A stretch of DNA of 64,000 nucleotides. It comes from Jannaschia pagri (GTDB lineage: Bacteria > Pseudomonadota > Alphaproteobacteria > Rhodobacterales > Rhodobacteraceae). Positions 24,987-34,235 of this stretch are shown in pieces (position 1 is the stretch's first letter; each line of letters opens with the position of its first letter). The position numbers and the translations under genes are program-made. The stretch is from positions 186,001 to 250,000 of the forward strand of contig NZ_BPFH01000004.1 in assembly GCF_019655435.1 (NCBI RefSeq), written 5' to 3'. Below the pieces are notes generated by a model. It saw only the letters and a list, made by a program, of their open reading frames with translations, had not been told where the DNA came from and ran no database searches.

Positions 24987-27002
24987 TTATGACGCAAGCG
25001 CACCGTGGTGCTGCTCGATGCTCTTCAGCTTCCGGCTTGGGATCGGGATGCTTTTACGTCCCGTCGCGTGGACGACCCACAACTTGCTCGGCCGGCCCAG
25101 GGGAACACGGGTGACAAAGCCGTACTTGGCCCGGGGACCTTTCAGCGCGGCTTCGACATCCGGGCGGAAACGACGGTCTTCGATCCGGAAAACCCGTCCG
25201 TCTTCGTATTCCACGTACAACGCCCAGGCCATGTAGTCGGCGGCGTCAGGGTCGGCGGCCCATCCGGTCAGCTTGAGGTGAGTCGTGAAGGCGGTGCAGG
25301 TGTTCAGGCGCGCATCTGCCCGGGCCTCGGGCCGCTCCGGCAAAAGCTGCAACATCTGGGCATCGGCCCGTTGCGCGACATCTTGGGCCGGAATGGTGAA
25401 GGTATAGTCTTCGAACCGGCCCGTGGTTGCGATGTAGTCCTGCTCCCGCTCGCGGCCCAGGCGGCGGGGGAGCGAACGCATCGTCTCGCGAATGGTGGCG
25501 GGGCTTATGGCGTGGAGGCCACTTTGCGCCGTAATCGCCAAGCACGCAGCGGTTCCCGCCGCCGCGCCGAGCGTCATGAACGTGGGTTCCATCCGCACGG
25601 AGCCAAAGGCGACATGGCTGCAACTGGGCGCGCAGACCGCGCTGAGGTTCTCGACAGTCCCCGACTTGGGCAGGATCAGCCAGTAGGGGATATGGAACTG
25701 ATAGGGTTCTTCCGAAAAGAACATGCCCTCGCGAACCATGATACCAGACTTGTCTACAGACCAGCGAACAGGCTTGCAGTCCAAGTGATACTTAGCGTTT
25801 CCAAGGGTCTGGTCGTGATCAGTCCATTGCGCTTCAACGTCATTTTGGGTCAGGACGCGGTCGCCCAAAAGTCGCCTGCCTTCTCGCACGTAGATCGACG
25901 GCGGTAGCCCTTCGTTGTTCTGGTATTCGTCTCGACAGAAGCCGAATTGATTGAAGAAGGCTTGGACGTTGGGGGCTACTTTTGAGTCGGTCCGGATGAA
26001 ATGGAGCACTCCCAAAGTGAATTGCTCCCATGCGTGCAGCATTTTTTTGCGATCCGCAGCGTCGCCTTTTATCCACCCCTTGGTGAAGTGCGGAGAATTC
26101 GTCGGAACAAGCGGTCCCGAATTCATATCGTATTTCGAAAACGGAAGCGCCGAGAGATTAAAGTAACCAGACCGCCAAGTTCCAAAGTGCTTCTTTATTT
26201 TGCTATCGCCACGGCCTCCGCCCGCAGAAATGAGCCTGCGAAAGACTTCGAACTGTTCGGGGTCGTATGAGTCCGGCTGTGGGATTTCACGACGATTATT
26301 GGGGTCATTAGTCAGAGTTAGCCGATGACAATAGGACTGTGGCTGGCTGTCTTCCTGTCCTGGTATGATGTTTGGATCGAACGCCTCGACCATGGGCAGT
26401 GGGCGCCCGTTGCCGTCTAAACCGTCGACAGGCTTGCTGTGCCACGGCAGCATACGCTTCCATACGCCGCGACCGGCCCAGGGTTCCCCATAAGTGTCCT
26501 TGCTTTCGCGCCCCACAGCGTAGGGAACTTTGGCGAGCGGCAGGAGGTCGCCTTCGTAGGTTGCGTCAATGAAATGAGCCGCTTGCAGGCGCTCCTGGGA
26601 CGACAACTCGGCGTGGCGCAGACGGTTGTGTTCCTGTGCGAGGCGAAGGATTGGCGTGTCGAGGCGGACGGTCACACCAGCTTCGGAGATCATGTCTCGC
26701 AAGACGACGTTCGCCACGCGCGCCTCGGGGCGCCAGACAAAGCCGGTCTCGTCGGTCATGTCGGCGCTGTAATGGGCGGTGCAGCGTTCAAAGAACTCGC
26801 GAACAATGCCACGAATCAACGATTGCGCCACGGTATCGGTCGCATTCAACCCAGACGTGATTGTGCCGCCAAAGTGGGTCGTGGGTTCAAGCAATATGAC
26901 CGATCTGCCGAGGCGCGCAGCCGAGATTGCCGCAATGATCCCACCCGGCGTCGATCCATAGACGCATACGTCCCAATTCTTTGCTTCCGCCACAATAGCC
27001 AT
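24987..27002 (-). CDS. FAD-dependent oxidoreductase (FAD_oxidored family)
   Basis: A 671-residue flavoprotein. The N-terminal Rossmann motif is DVCVYGSTPGGIIAAISAARLG with the acidic residue LLEP at the strand end, and HFGGTITSG follows, as in the PF12831-type family often annotated FAD-dependent oxidoreductase or xanthan-lyase-like. A second flavin contact may be IDATYEGDLLP. The last 100 residues form an extra beta-rich region of unknown type. The ATG at 27002 is preferred to an upstream TTG; neither has a good RBS. Parts of it are clearly more AT-rich than neighbouring genes, and it lies directly beside tRNA-Pro, which suggests acquisition by transfer. Substrate unknown. Confidence 0.85.
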   Translation of the reverse strand: MAIVAEAKNWDVCVYGSTPGGIIAAISAARLGRSVILLEPTTHFGGTITSGLNATDTVAQSLIRGIVREFFERCTAHYSADMTDETGFVWRPEARVANVVLRDMISEAGVTVRLDTPILRLAQEHNRLRHAELSSQERLQAAHFIDATYEGDLLPLAKVPYAVGRESKDTYGEPWAGRGVWKRMLPWHSKPVDGLDGNGRPLPMVEAFDPNIIPGQEDSQPQSYCHRLTLTNDPNNRREIPQPDSYDPEQFEVFRRLISAGGGRGDSKIKKHFGTWRSGYFNLSALPFSKYDMNSGPLVPTNSPHFTKGWIKGDAADRKKMLHAWEQFTLGVLHFIRTDSKVAPNVQAFFNQFGFCRDEYQNNEGLPPSIYVREGRRLLGDRVLTQNDVEAQWTDHDQTLGNAKYHLDCKPVRWSVDKSGIMVREGMFFSEEPYQFHIPYWLILPKSGTVENLSAVCAPSCSHVAFGSVRMEPTFMTLGAAAGTAACLAITAQSGLHAISPATIRETMRSLPRRLGREREQDYIATTGRFEDYTFTIPAQDVAQRADAQMLQLLPERPEARADARLNTCTAFTTHLKLTGWAADPDAADYMAWALYVEYEDGRVFRIEDRRFRPDVEAALKGPRAKYGFVTRVPLGRPSKLWVVHATGRKSIPIPSRKLKSIEQHHGALAS

Positions 27003-27570
27003 CCGTCGGTTCAATATTTTGTGATGGCAGGTAGCTTTTATCAGAACGAGGGGTCAACCGATAAAGACCGGTATTAAAGTGGCGTCTTGGCACGGCAGGT
27101 CGCGTGTCTGAACGGGCGCTTGAGGGCCCTTGCGCCCGAGTGTCGCAGCGTACCGACTGCCCATAGATTTGCGCGCGTCTGTGGCCCTGAGACCACGGTG
27201 TGATCCACCGCCGTCCCCAAAGGCTCCACAGGGGGCCATGCGCGCAAGTCATTGGAGGCGGGGGCAGATCGGGGATTGCCCAAAGATGTGGATAACCTCG
27301 ACCGCCCGTTGATCCAGCGGCGGAGGGATCGCTGACGGATTTCCACGGAACGGCCCACAGAAAAGATCGGGCCGAATCGTTGACCTTCGACTTCGCCGCC
27401 CTCTACTTAGTGTCCTTGTTAGCGCCACCCACCAGATGTGGGGTTCGCTGACCAGACAGACCGATGCAGTCCACGACCCGCAAATGGGCGGACCATGGCG
27501 CCAGATTTCTGGTATCATGGCCCGAGGACGGCGTGACATCGGCGGTATCACTCACGGAGAGGCTTGGGAC
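27003..27570. other. 568-bp intergenic region upstream of nrdJ
   Basis: No gene is supported on either strand. It contains divergent promoters for the FAD oxidoreductase and nrdJ, a perfect DnaA box (27287-27295), and an inverted repeat CCCAC-cagat-GTGGG (27428-27442). No B12 riboswitch signature is visible despite the B12-dependent enzyme downstream. Confidence 0.5.
27287..27295 (-). promoter_or_regulatory. Perfect DnaA box upstream of nrdJ
   Basis: TGTGGATAA, the exact reverse complement of the consensus TTATCCACA, lies 276 bp before the nrdJ start codon. DnaA regulates ribonucleotide reductase genes in E. coli (nrdAB), so a regulatory role is plausible. A single box in isolation can also occur by chance. 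Confidence 0.4.
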
Positions 27571-30500
27571 ATGCGGCTTGAACGGAAACTCACCACGGCA
27601 GGACAGGACGCCTATGCGGCGCTCACCTTTACCGAAACCACGTCGGAGATCCGAAATCCCGACGGGACGGTGGTGTTTCACCTGGATGCGGTCGAAGTGC
27701 CCGATAGCTGGAGCCAGGTCGCGTCCGATGTCATCGCGCAGAAGTACTTCCGCAAAGCAGGTGTGCCAGCGCGCCTGAAGAAGGTCCGCGAAAAGGATGT
27801 GCCAGAGTTTTTGTGGCGCTCGGTCCCGGATGAGGCAGCGCTCGCGGAGCTGCCGGAAGATGAGCGCTTCGGCGGGGAGACGTCGTCTAAGCAAGTGTTT
27901 GACCGGTTGGCCGGGGCCTGGGCCTATTGGGGCTGGAAAGGCGGCTACTTCACAACCGAAGAGGACGCCCACGCCTATTTTGACGAGATGCGCGTGATGC
28001 TTGCCCGCCAGATGGCCGCGCCGAACTCTCCGCAGTGGTTCAACACCGGTCTGCATTGGGCTTACGGCATCGATGGTCCCGCCCAGGGGCATCACTACGT
28101 TGATCCCAAGACCGGCAAGTTGGTACGCTCCAAATCGTCCTACGAGCATCCCCAGCCGCACGCCTGCTTCATCCAGTCCGTGGCTGACGATCTGGTGAAC
28201 GACGGCGGCATCATGGCCCTCTGGGTTCGGGAGGCGCGCCTGTTCAAATATGGCTCCGGTACCGGCACGAACTTCAGTCACCTGCGCGGCGAGGGCGAAG
28301 CCCTGTCTGGCGGTGGCAAGTCCTCCGGTCTGATGGGCTTTCTGAAGATCGGGGACCGCGCGGCAGGCGCGATCAAGTCGGGCGGCACCACGCGCCGCGC
28401 GGCCAAGATGGTCATCGTCGATATGGACCACCCGGACGTCGAAGACTTTATCGAATGGAAAGTCATCGAAGAACAAAAGGTCGCGGCCATCGTCGCAGGG
28501 TCTAAGGCGACACAGGCCAAGCTGAACGAGGTCATGGCCGCCGTGAAGGCCTGGGACGGCTCCATGGAGGATGCCGTCGACCCAGCGAAGAACGACAGTC
28601 TGAAAGCGGCCATCCGCTCCGCCAAGAAGGCCATGGTCCCAGAGGCTTATGTGATGCGCGTCCTGCAATACGCGCGCCAGGGTTACACCGAGGTTGAGTT
28701 TCCGACCTATGACACCGACTGGGACTCCAAAGCCTATGAGACGGTTGCGGGCCAAAACTCCAACAACTCCGTTCGGGTCACGAATGCCTTCCTGCACGCC
28801 GTCGAAAAGGACGCCGACTGGGAGTTGATCAACCGCACCGACGGTAAGGTCGCGCGGACCATCAAGGCGCGCGATCTGTGGGAAAAGGTCGGCCACGCCG
28901 CCTGGGCCTGCGCCGATCCGGGCATCCAGTTCCACGACACGGTGAACGACTGGCATACGTGCCCAGAGGACGGGCCGATCCGCGGTTCGAACCCCTGTTC
29001 CGAGTACATGTTCCTGGACGACACGGCCTGTAACCTAGCGTCCATGAACTTGCTGAAGTTTCTCAAGGACGACGGCAGCTTCGACCACGACCTCTACGTC
29101 CATGCGGCCCGTCTTTGGACCATCACGCTGGAAATCAGTGTGGCCATGGCGCAGTTTCCGTCCAAGGAAATCGCGCAGCGGTCCTATGACTTCCGCACGT
29201 TGGGTCTGGGTTATGCCAATATCGGCGGCCTCCTGATGAACATGGGGCTCGGCTACGATAGCCGCGAGGGCCGCGCGCTCTGCGGGGCGCTGACCGCCGT
29301 GATGACGGGCGTGTCCTATGCTACCTCGGCGGAGATGGCCGGAGAGCTGGGACCGTTTCCAGGCTACGCCAAGAACGCCGATCATATGCAGCGCGTGATG
29401 CGCAATCACCGGCAGGCGGCCCGGGGAAAGACGGACGGGTACGAGGCTCTGGCGGTCAAACCCGTTGCTCTCGATATTGCCGGGTGCCCGGACAAGCGCC
29501 TGACCGCGCTGGCGGCCGATGTGTGGGACACCGTTGTGGACCTGGGTGCGCAGCACGGGTTCCGCAACGCGCAGTCCACCGTCATCGCCCCGACCGGGAC
29601 GATTGGTCTGGTGATGGACTGCGACACCACGGGGATCGAGCCGGACTTCGCGCTGGTGAAGTTCAAGAAGCTTGCCGGTGGCGGCTACTTCAAGATCATC
29701 AACCAGTCGGTGCCCGCCGCCCTGCGCACGTTGGGCTATGGTGAGGCCGCAATCGCCGAAATCATCGCCTACGCCGTTGGCCATGGCTCGCTTGGCCAGG
29801 CGCCAGGGATCAATCACACCTCGCTGATTGGCCATGGGTTCGGGAAGGAAGAGATCGCCAAGATCGAGGCTGCGCTTCCTTCGGCCTTCGATATCAAATT
29901 TGTCTTCAACCAATGGACCCTGGGCGAAGAGTTCTGCACCCAAACCCTGGGCATTCCAGCCGCGAAGCTGAACGATCCCACCTTCGACCTTCTGCGGCAC
30001 CTTGGGTATTCCAAGGCCGATATCGAGGCTGCGAATGACCACGTATGTGGGACGATGACGTTGGAAGGCGCGCCGGGTCTGAAAGCCGCCCACCTGAGCG
30101 TCTTCGATTGTGCCAATCCCTGTGGGAAGAAGGGCAAGCGCTTCCTGTCGGTGGAGAGTCACATTCACATGATGGCCGCGGCGCAAAGCTTCATCTCCGG
30201 CGCGATCTCCAAGACGATCAACATGCCGAATTCGGCCACCATCGATGACTGCCAGAAGGCCTATGAACTGTCCTGGTCCCTCGGCGTGAAAGCCAATGCG
30301 CTTTACCGCGATGGCTCCAAACTGTCGCAGCCTCTGGCCGCTGCTCTGGTGGAGGATGATGACGAAGCTGCTGAGGTCCTGGAAAGCGGCACGCCCGCCG
30401 AAAAGGCCCAGGTTGTTGCCGAGAAGGTCGTCGAGAAGGTCATCGTGAAGGAGGTTCTGCGCGGACGCGAAGACCTGCCCAAGCGCCGCAAGGGCTATAC

Positions 30501-31233
30501 CCAAAAGGCGGTCGTCGGGGGCCACAAGGTCTATCTGCGGACGGGCGAATACCACGACGGATCCCTGGGCGAGATCTTTATCGACATGCACAAGGAAGGC
30601 TCGTCCTTCCGGGCCATGATGGACAGCTTCTCCATCGCGATCTCGATTGCGCTGCAATATGGGGTTCCGTTGGAGCGCTTCGTAGACGCCTTCACGTTCA
30701 CCAAGTTCGAACCGGCTGGCATGGTCCAAGGCAACGACTCGATCAAGAACGCGACGTCGATCCTCGACTATATCTTCCGTGAGTTGGCCGTGTCCTATCT
30801 GGACCGCGAAGACTTGGCCCATGTGAAGCCACAGGGCGAGACCTTCGACTCCGTCGGGGAAGAGGCCTCTCCGAAGGGCGAAGACGGCAACGTCGCTCCC
30901 TTGGCGGGACCGACGGCGGATAAGTCGCTTGCGGTGATCAAGCAGGTGACGTCGTCCGGGTATCTGCGCAAGCGACTGCCCAAGGATCTGGTGGCGCTGC
31001 GGGGCGGTGCAGACCGGATTGCCGCCGAGATCGCTGGCGCGGATCGAACCGCTGCGGTGCAGACGACGCAAACCTCTGCGGTGGCCGTGACGGCGCAAAT
31101 GGATGATCGTACCAAGGCCAAGATGCAGGGGTACGAAGGCGAGGCCTGTAACGAATGCGGAAACTACACCTTGGTCCGCAACGGCACCTGCATGAAGTGC
31201 AACACTTGCGGTGGCACGTCCGGCTGTAGCTGA
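27571..31233 (+). CDS. nrdJ: Adenosylcobalamin-dependent ribonucleotide reductase (class II)
   Basis: A 1220-residue enzyme that reduces ribonucleotides to deoxyribonucleotides without oxygen or iron, using coenzyme B12. Class II landmarks: [15 protein letters not shown] early on, [11 protein letters not shown] in the middle and [16 protein letters not shown] in the C-terminal half. A vitamin-B12-type insert and a C-terminal zinc-like motif follow ([18 protein letters not shown], with a final CGGTSGC), which is thought to carry redox cysteines. Start at 27571 with GGAGAGG upstream; an N-terminal extension in frame is not supported. Monocistronic. The likely sole aerobic dNTP source, as in many roseobacters. 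Confidence 0.97.
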   Translation: MRLERKLTTAGQDAYAALTFTETTSEIRNPDGTVVFHLDAVEVPDSWSQVASDVIAQKYFRKAGVPARLKKVREKDVPEFLWRSVPDEAALAELPEDERFGGETSSKQVFDRLAGAWAYWGWKGGYFTTEEDAHAYFDEMRVMLARQMAAPNSPQWFNTGLHWAYGIDGPAQGHHYVDPKTGKLVRSKSSYEHPQPHACFIQSVADDLVNDGGIMALWVREARLFKYGSGTGTNFSHLRGEGEALSGGGKSSGLMGFLKIGDRAAGAIKSGGTTRRAAKMVIVDMDHPDVEDFIEWKVIEEQKVAAIVAGSKATQAKLNEVMAAVKAWDGSMEDAVDPAKNDSLKAAIRSAKKAMVPEAYVMRVLQYARQGYTEVEFPTYDTDWDSKAYETVAGQNSNNSVRVTNAFLHAVEKDADWELINRTDGKVARTIKARDLWEKVGHAAWACADPGIQFHDTVNDWHTCPEDGPIRGSNPCSEYMFLDDTACNLASMNLLKFLKDDGSFDHDLYVHAARLWTITLEISVAMAQFPSKEIAQRSYDFRTLGLGYANIGGLLMNMGLGYDSREGRALCGALTAVMTGVSYATSAEMAGELGPFPGYAKNADHMQRVMRNHRQAARGKTDGYEALAVKPVALDIAGCPDKRLTALAADVWDTVVDLGAQHGFRNAQSTVIAPTGTIGLVMDCDTTGIEPDFALVKFKKLAGGGYFKIINQSVPAALRTLGYGEAAIAEIIAYAVGHGSLGQAPGINHTSLIGHGFGKEEIAKIEAALPSAFDIKFVFNQWTLGEEFCTQTLGIPAAKLNDPTFDLLRHLGYSKADIEAANDHVCGTMTLEGAPGLKAAHLSVFDCANPCGKKGKRFLSVESHIHMMAAAQSFISGAISKTINMPNSATIDDCQKAYELSWSLGVKANALYRDGSKLSQPLAAALVEDDDEAAEVLESGTPAEKAQVVAEKVVEKVIVKEVLRGREDLPKRRKGYTQKAVVGGHKVYLRTGEYHDGSLGEIFIDMHKEGSSFRAMMDSFSIAISIALQYGVPLERFVDAFTFTKFEPAGMVQGNDSIKNATSILDYIFRELAVSYLDREDLAHVKPQGETFDSVGEEASPKGEDGNVAPLAGPTADKSLAVIKQVTSSGYLRKRLPKDLVALRGGADRIAAEIAGADRTAAVQTTQTSAVAVTAQMDDRTKAKMQGYEGEACNECGNYTLVRNGTCMKCNTCGGTSGCS

Positions 31234-31245
31234 TCACGATTACGC

Positions 31246-31276
31246 CGGGGCGGCTGAGAAGCCTTTGGTCGCCCCG
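31246..31276 (+). terminator. Hairpin after nrdJ, possible terminator
   Basis: CGGGGCG (31246-31252) pairs with CGCCCCG (31270-31276), 13 bp beyond the nrdJ stop. An inner GCT/AGC could extend the fold. No T run follows, so it may be an mRNA 3'-end stabiliser or a factor-dependent terminator rather than an intrinsic one. Confidence 0.5.
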
Positions 31277-31509
31277 CAAAATAGTGTACCGTTGGACACC
31301 GATACACCGCGGTTCCACACGGCACACGTTGGTGGATCGTTCGTAACGAGTATTTCCGGGGGATGTAGGGTTTCGGATCGACTGTGTTTTCTGATCCAGC
31401 CAATCGGATTGCGGAGGGGGCGTGGTCTGCCGCGGTCCCTCTGTCCGTTCTAGATCGCCGTCATGTCACCCGGTCGAGCACTGGCGCTAGGCGTCCAAAG
31501 CTACCGATG

Positions 31510-31762
31510 AAAAGGCCCGGCGAGGTGATCGAGAGCACCTAACCCCGCCGAGCCTGTGGTGCCCGGTCATATGCTGTGGGGACAGCGACCGGATCGCGTG
31601 CGACTGAAACAGCCGCATAGGCCCGGTCCGCACCCGAGCCGAGGCAGGGGGGGAAAGCCCTGCCTATTCCATTCAACGGATCGATCCCTCCGGTCGTCAC
31701 CGACCGCCTGGGATTCAGATGACATGCGCACAAGTTACGCGGTCAGAAGATCCGTCTTTCAA
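31510..31762 (-). ncRNA. Candidate structured small RNA, minus strand
   Basis: Five stem-loops follow one another with almost no spacing: CGGTCG/CGACCG (31691-31706), an 8-bp AGGCAGGG/CCCTGCCT stem (31642-31665), TGCG-CTG/CAG-CGCA (31599-31617), CCGGTC-atat-GCTGT-GGGG-ACAGC-GACCGG (31563-31592) and a long final stem GGCCCGGCG/CGCCGAGCC enclosing AGGTG/CACCT (31514-31554). On the minus strand the last stem is followed by TTTT (31510-31513), as in an intrinsic terminator. Upstream on the same strand, TTGAAA and CGTAAC are spaced by 17 bp (31757-31762, 31734-31739), a possible promoter giving about 215 nt. It matches no RNA family I can recognise (not tmRNA, RNase P, SRP or evidently 6S RNA). 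Confidence 0.5.
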
Positions 31763-32034
31763 AGCTAGGTAGTTGTCGGCTGGAACGATTAACCAGGTCT
31801 TAACCGCAACGAACGGCAACCCATGGTTGTGTGGTCGGCCTATGACAGCGGATCGCCTGCGGAGCTTTGCGTGACCCACGCGTCTGAAACGCTCGGGCCA
31901 CGCTGTGTCTCTGGCACCTTGCTCTCAAAGGGACAGATGTGTGCGGACCGGTTCCGCAACCGGGCTCCCATAAGAAAAAACCGAACGGCCTTGTAAGCAA
32001 TAGCGCTGCGGACACGATTGCTGCAAAGGTAGCT

Positions 32035-34155
32035 TTACATGGACGTCACACCGGCTTGGGCGGCGGCGGCGGGCGGCGCCTCACCGACCTCAATCACCGG
32101 CTCCATGGCGGCCAGATCCGCATCCGACAGATGGCATTTCACCTGATGTCCGCCGTCCAAGTGGCGCACGGGCGGCACGTCTTTTTCGCACAGCCCGCCC
32201 GGGACACGGTCTTTCCACCGGCATCGCGTTTGGAACGGGCAGCCCGACGGCGGGTTCATGGCCGAGGGAATGTCACCCTCCAAGACGATGTGCTTCTTCT
32301 GAACCGAGGTGTCGGCAATCGGAACGGCTGACAGCAGCGCCTCGGTATATGGGTGATAGGGGGGCGCAAAGACCTGATCGGTTGTCCCCAATTCGACGAC
32401 ATGGCCCAGGTACATAACCATAACACGATCAGAGAGATACCGGACGATGCTCAAGTCGTGCGAGATGAACAGGAGCGTGGTCTTCTGGTCGCGCTGGATC
32501 TCCATCAGCAGGTCCGTCACCGCCGCCTGGACTGAGACGTCCAGCGCCGACACAGGTTCGTCGGCCACGACGATCTTGGCATCGCCGGCAAAGGCCCGCG
32601 CGATGCCCACACGTTGTTTTTGGCCGCCGGACAATTGCCGCGGCATCCGGTCGGCGAAGGCGCGGGGCAGTTTGACCAGGTCCAGCAGGTGCAGCATCCG
32701 CTCCCGCCGGTCGGCGTCACTCTTGCCGTAGTCGAAGACTTCCAGCGCGCGAATGATCTGGCGGCCGACGGTCATCGAGGGATTGAGTGTGTCGAATGGG
32801 TTCTGGAACACCATCTGGATGTCCGCGACCTGCTTCGTGCTGCGCCCTTCGATTGGCGTGGACTGAATGTCCGCGTTGCCCATGGTGATCGTGCCGTCTG
32901 TGGCCGTCTCTAGGCCCATAAGCACCTTTGCCAGCGTGGATTTTCCGCAGCCCGACTCACCGACGATGGCAAGCGTTTCAGATTCGCGGGCTTCGAAGTC
33001 CAGGGTTTCATTGGCCTTCACAACCTTCTCAGCCCCACCACCGAAGAGAGCATTTGCCGCCACTTGATAGTACTTCTTCAGGTTTTCGACCTTCAGGACG
33101 GGGGCGCCAATCTCGCGTTTGCTGGTCTCGGCAGGGGCGGCGATGGGCGCGTTCCAGTCAATCTCGTCAAATTTCACGCAGCGCGAGTGATGGCCCGGCC
33201 CAGCATCCCGCATGGGGATCACACCGCTGTCGCAGCGCCCCGCCTCGAAGTAATCGCAGCGCGGGCCAAAGTTGCAGCCTGGCGGCCGTTCATGGGGCAG
33301 GGGGAAGTTCCCGGGGATCGCAACCAACGGCCGACTGTTCTTATCCGCCCCAGGCAATGGGATCGATCGAAAGAGCGCCTGGGTATAGGGATGGCGCATG
33401 TTGTCGAAGACCTCGCCAATGGCCCCGTCCTCAACAGCCTCGCCGGAATACATCACGCAGACACGGTCGCAGGTTTCCAGAACCAGACCCAGATTGTGGG
33501 AGATGAACAGCATTGAGGTGCCGTACTTCTTGCCGAGGTCCTTCACTAACTCGACGATGCCTGCCTCCACCGTCACGTCGAGCGCGGTCGTCGGCTCATC
33601 CAAGATCAGCAGCGCCGGTTTCGACATCAAGGCCATGGCGATGACAATCCGTTGCTGCTGACCGCCCGACAACTGGTGCGGATAGCTGTCGAGCATCCGC
33701 TTCGGGTCGGGCAGTTTGACATCGGTGACTACCTGCAGAGCCATGTCATAGGCCTCCGCCTCCGACGCGCCGTCGTGGAGGATGGGCACCTCCATCAACT
33801 GCTTGCCAATGCGCATCGCCGGGTTCAGCGAGGCCATTGGTTCCTGATAGATCATGGCGATCTCATTGCCACGAATATCGCGCAGCTCTTCCTCGGACAT
33901 CTGGCCCAGGTCGCGGCCTTTGAACTTGATGGATCCCCCGACAACGGCGCCGTTCTTGCCCAGGTCCTGCATCACGCCGAGGGCAACGGTGGACTTCCCA
34001 CAGCCGGATTCCCCCACGAGGCCCACGGCTTCGCCCGGTTGAACGGTGACGGAGAAATCCATGACGGCAGGGATCTCCCGCAACCGGGTGAAGAAGGAAA
34101 TCGACAGGGCGTCGATTTCAAGGATGGGGCCCGCATGGTCAGCTAGTTTTGTCAT
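32035..34155 (-). CDS. Peptide ABC transporter, two ATPase domains in one chain (DppD-DppF type)
   Basis: A 706-residue protein joining two oligopeptide-type ATPases. First domain about 10-330: Walker A GESGCGKSTVAL, signature LSGGQQQR, and an oligopeptide C-terminal Cys-rich region (CNFGPRCDYFEAGRCD). Second domain about 355-690: GESGCGKSTLAK, LSGGQKQR and a second Cys region (CPFQTRCRW). It energises import of di- or oligopeptides from the inner face of the membrane. Start 34155 is chosen for the family N-terminus; the RBS is poor. A GC hairpin repeat separates it from the permease upstream. Confidence 0.94.
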   Translation of the reverse strand: MTKLADHAGPILEIDALSISFFTRLREIPAVMDFSVTVQPGEAVGLVGESGCGKSTVALGVMQDLGKNGAVVGGSIKFKGRDLGQMSEEELRDIRGNEIAMIYQEPMASLNPAMRIGKQLMEVPILHDGASEAEAYDMALQVVTDVKLPDPKRMLDSYPHQLSGGQQQRIVIAMALMSKPALLILDEPTTALDVTVEAGIVELVKDLGKKYGTSMLFISHNLGLVLETCDRVCVMYSGEAVEDGAIGEVFDNMRHPYTQALFRSIPLPGADKNSRPLVAIPGNFPLPHERPPGCNFGPRCDYFEAGRCDSGVIPMRDAGPGHHSRCVKFDEIDWNAPIAAPAETSKREIGAPVLKVENLKKYYQVAANALFGGGAEKVVKANETLDFEARESETLAIVGESGCGKSTLAKVLMGLETATDGTITMGNADIQSTPIEGRSTKQVADIQMVFQNPFDTLNPSMTVGRQIIRALEVFDYGKSDADRRERMLHLLDLVKLPRAFADRMPRQLSGGQKQRVGIARAFAGDAKIVVADEPVSALDVSVQAAVTDLLMEIQRDQKTTLLFISHDLSIVRYLSDRVMVMYLGHVVELGTTDQVFAPPYHPYTEALLSAVPIADTSVQKKHIVLEGDIPSAMNPPSGCPFQTRCRWKDRVPGGLCEKDVPPVRHLDGGHQVKCHLSDADLAAMEPVIEVGEAPPAAAAQAGVTSM

Positions 34156-34171
34156 ATGGCGTGTCTCACTT

Positions 34172-34217
34172 GGGGCAGAGCGCCGGGGGCTCTGCCCCCG
34201 GACCCCCGGCATATTTG
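34172..34217. repeat. GC hairpin repeat, copy 3, inside the peptide ABC operon
   Basis: CCGGGGGC-TCT-GCCCCCGG (34183-34201, 8-bp stem) followed by ACCCCCGG and CATATTTG (34210-34217). A wider pairing is also possible: GGGGCAGAGC (34172-34181) with GCTCTGCCCC (34189-34198). It lies between the permease and the double ATPase genes, where it could dampen ATPase expression or mark an mRNA processing site. Confidence 0.7.
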
Positions 34218-34235
34218 AAGAACATCGAAAGGGGG

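Larger units (their letters stand above)
31234..32034. other. 801-bp gene-free, strongly structured region
   Basis: No protein gene is supported. The left part has an nrdJ-proximal hairpin (31246-31276). The centre (31510-31762) holds a stack of hairpins read here as a minus-strand RNA. The right part has a small hairpin CCGGTT-CCGC-AACCGG (31948-31963) just beyond the ABC ATPase stop codon. Small open frames on the minus strand have no RBS and no recognisable content. Confidence 0.55.

Noticed and set aside
27393-27401. Possible att-like repeat of the tRNA-Pro 3' end (TCGCCGCCC) beyond the FAD gene
   Set aside because: Only nine bases match, a length expected by chance in GC-rich DNA, and no integrase is present.
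27428-27442. CCCAC-cagat-GTGGG upstream of nrdJ as an NrdR box
   Set aside because: It does not fit the AT-rich NrdR consensus (acaCwAtATaTwGtg), and a second box at the right spacing is missing.
29035-31098. A 687-codon minus-strand open frame opposite nrdJ
   Set aside because: Same shadow effect; nrdJ on the plus strand is certain and the antisense product shows no recognisable motif or RBS.
31539-31733. A 64-codon minus-strand frame over the structured region
   Set aside because: It coincides with several perfect stems whose pairing, not codon use, explains the sequence; no RBS.
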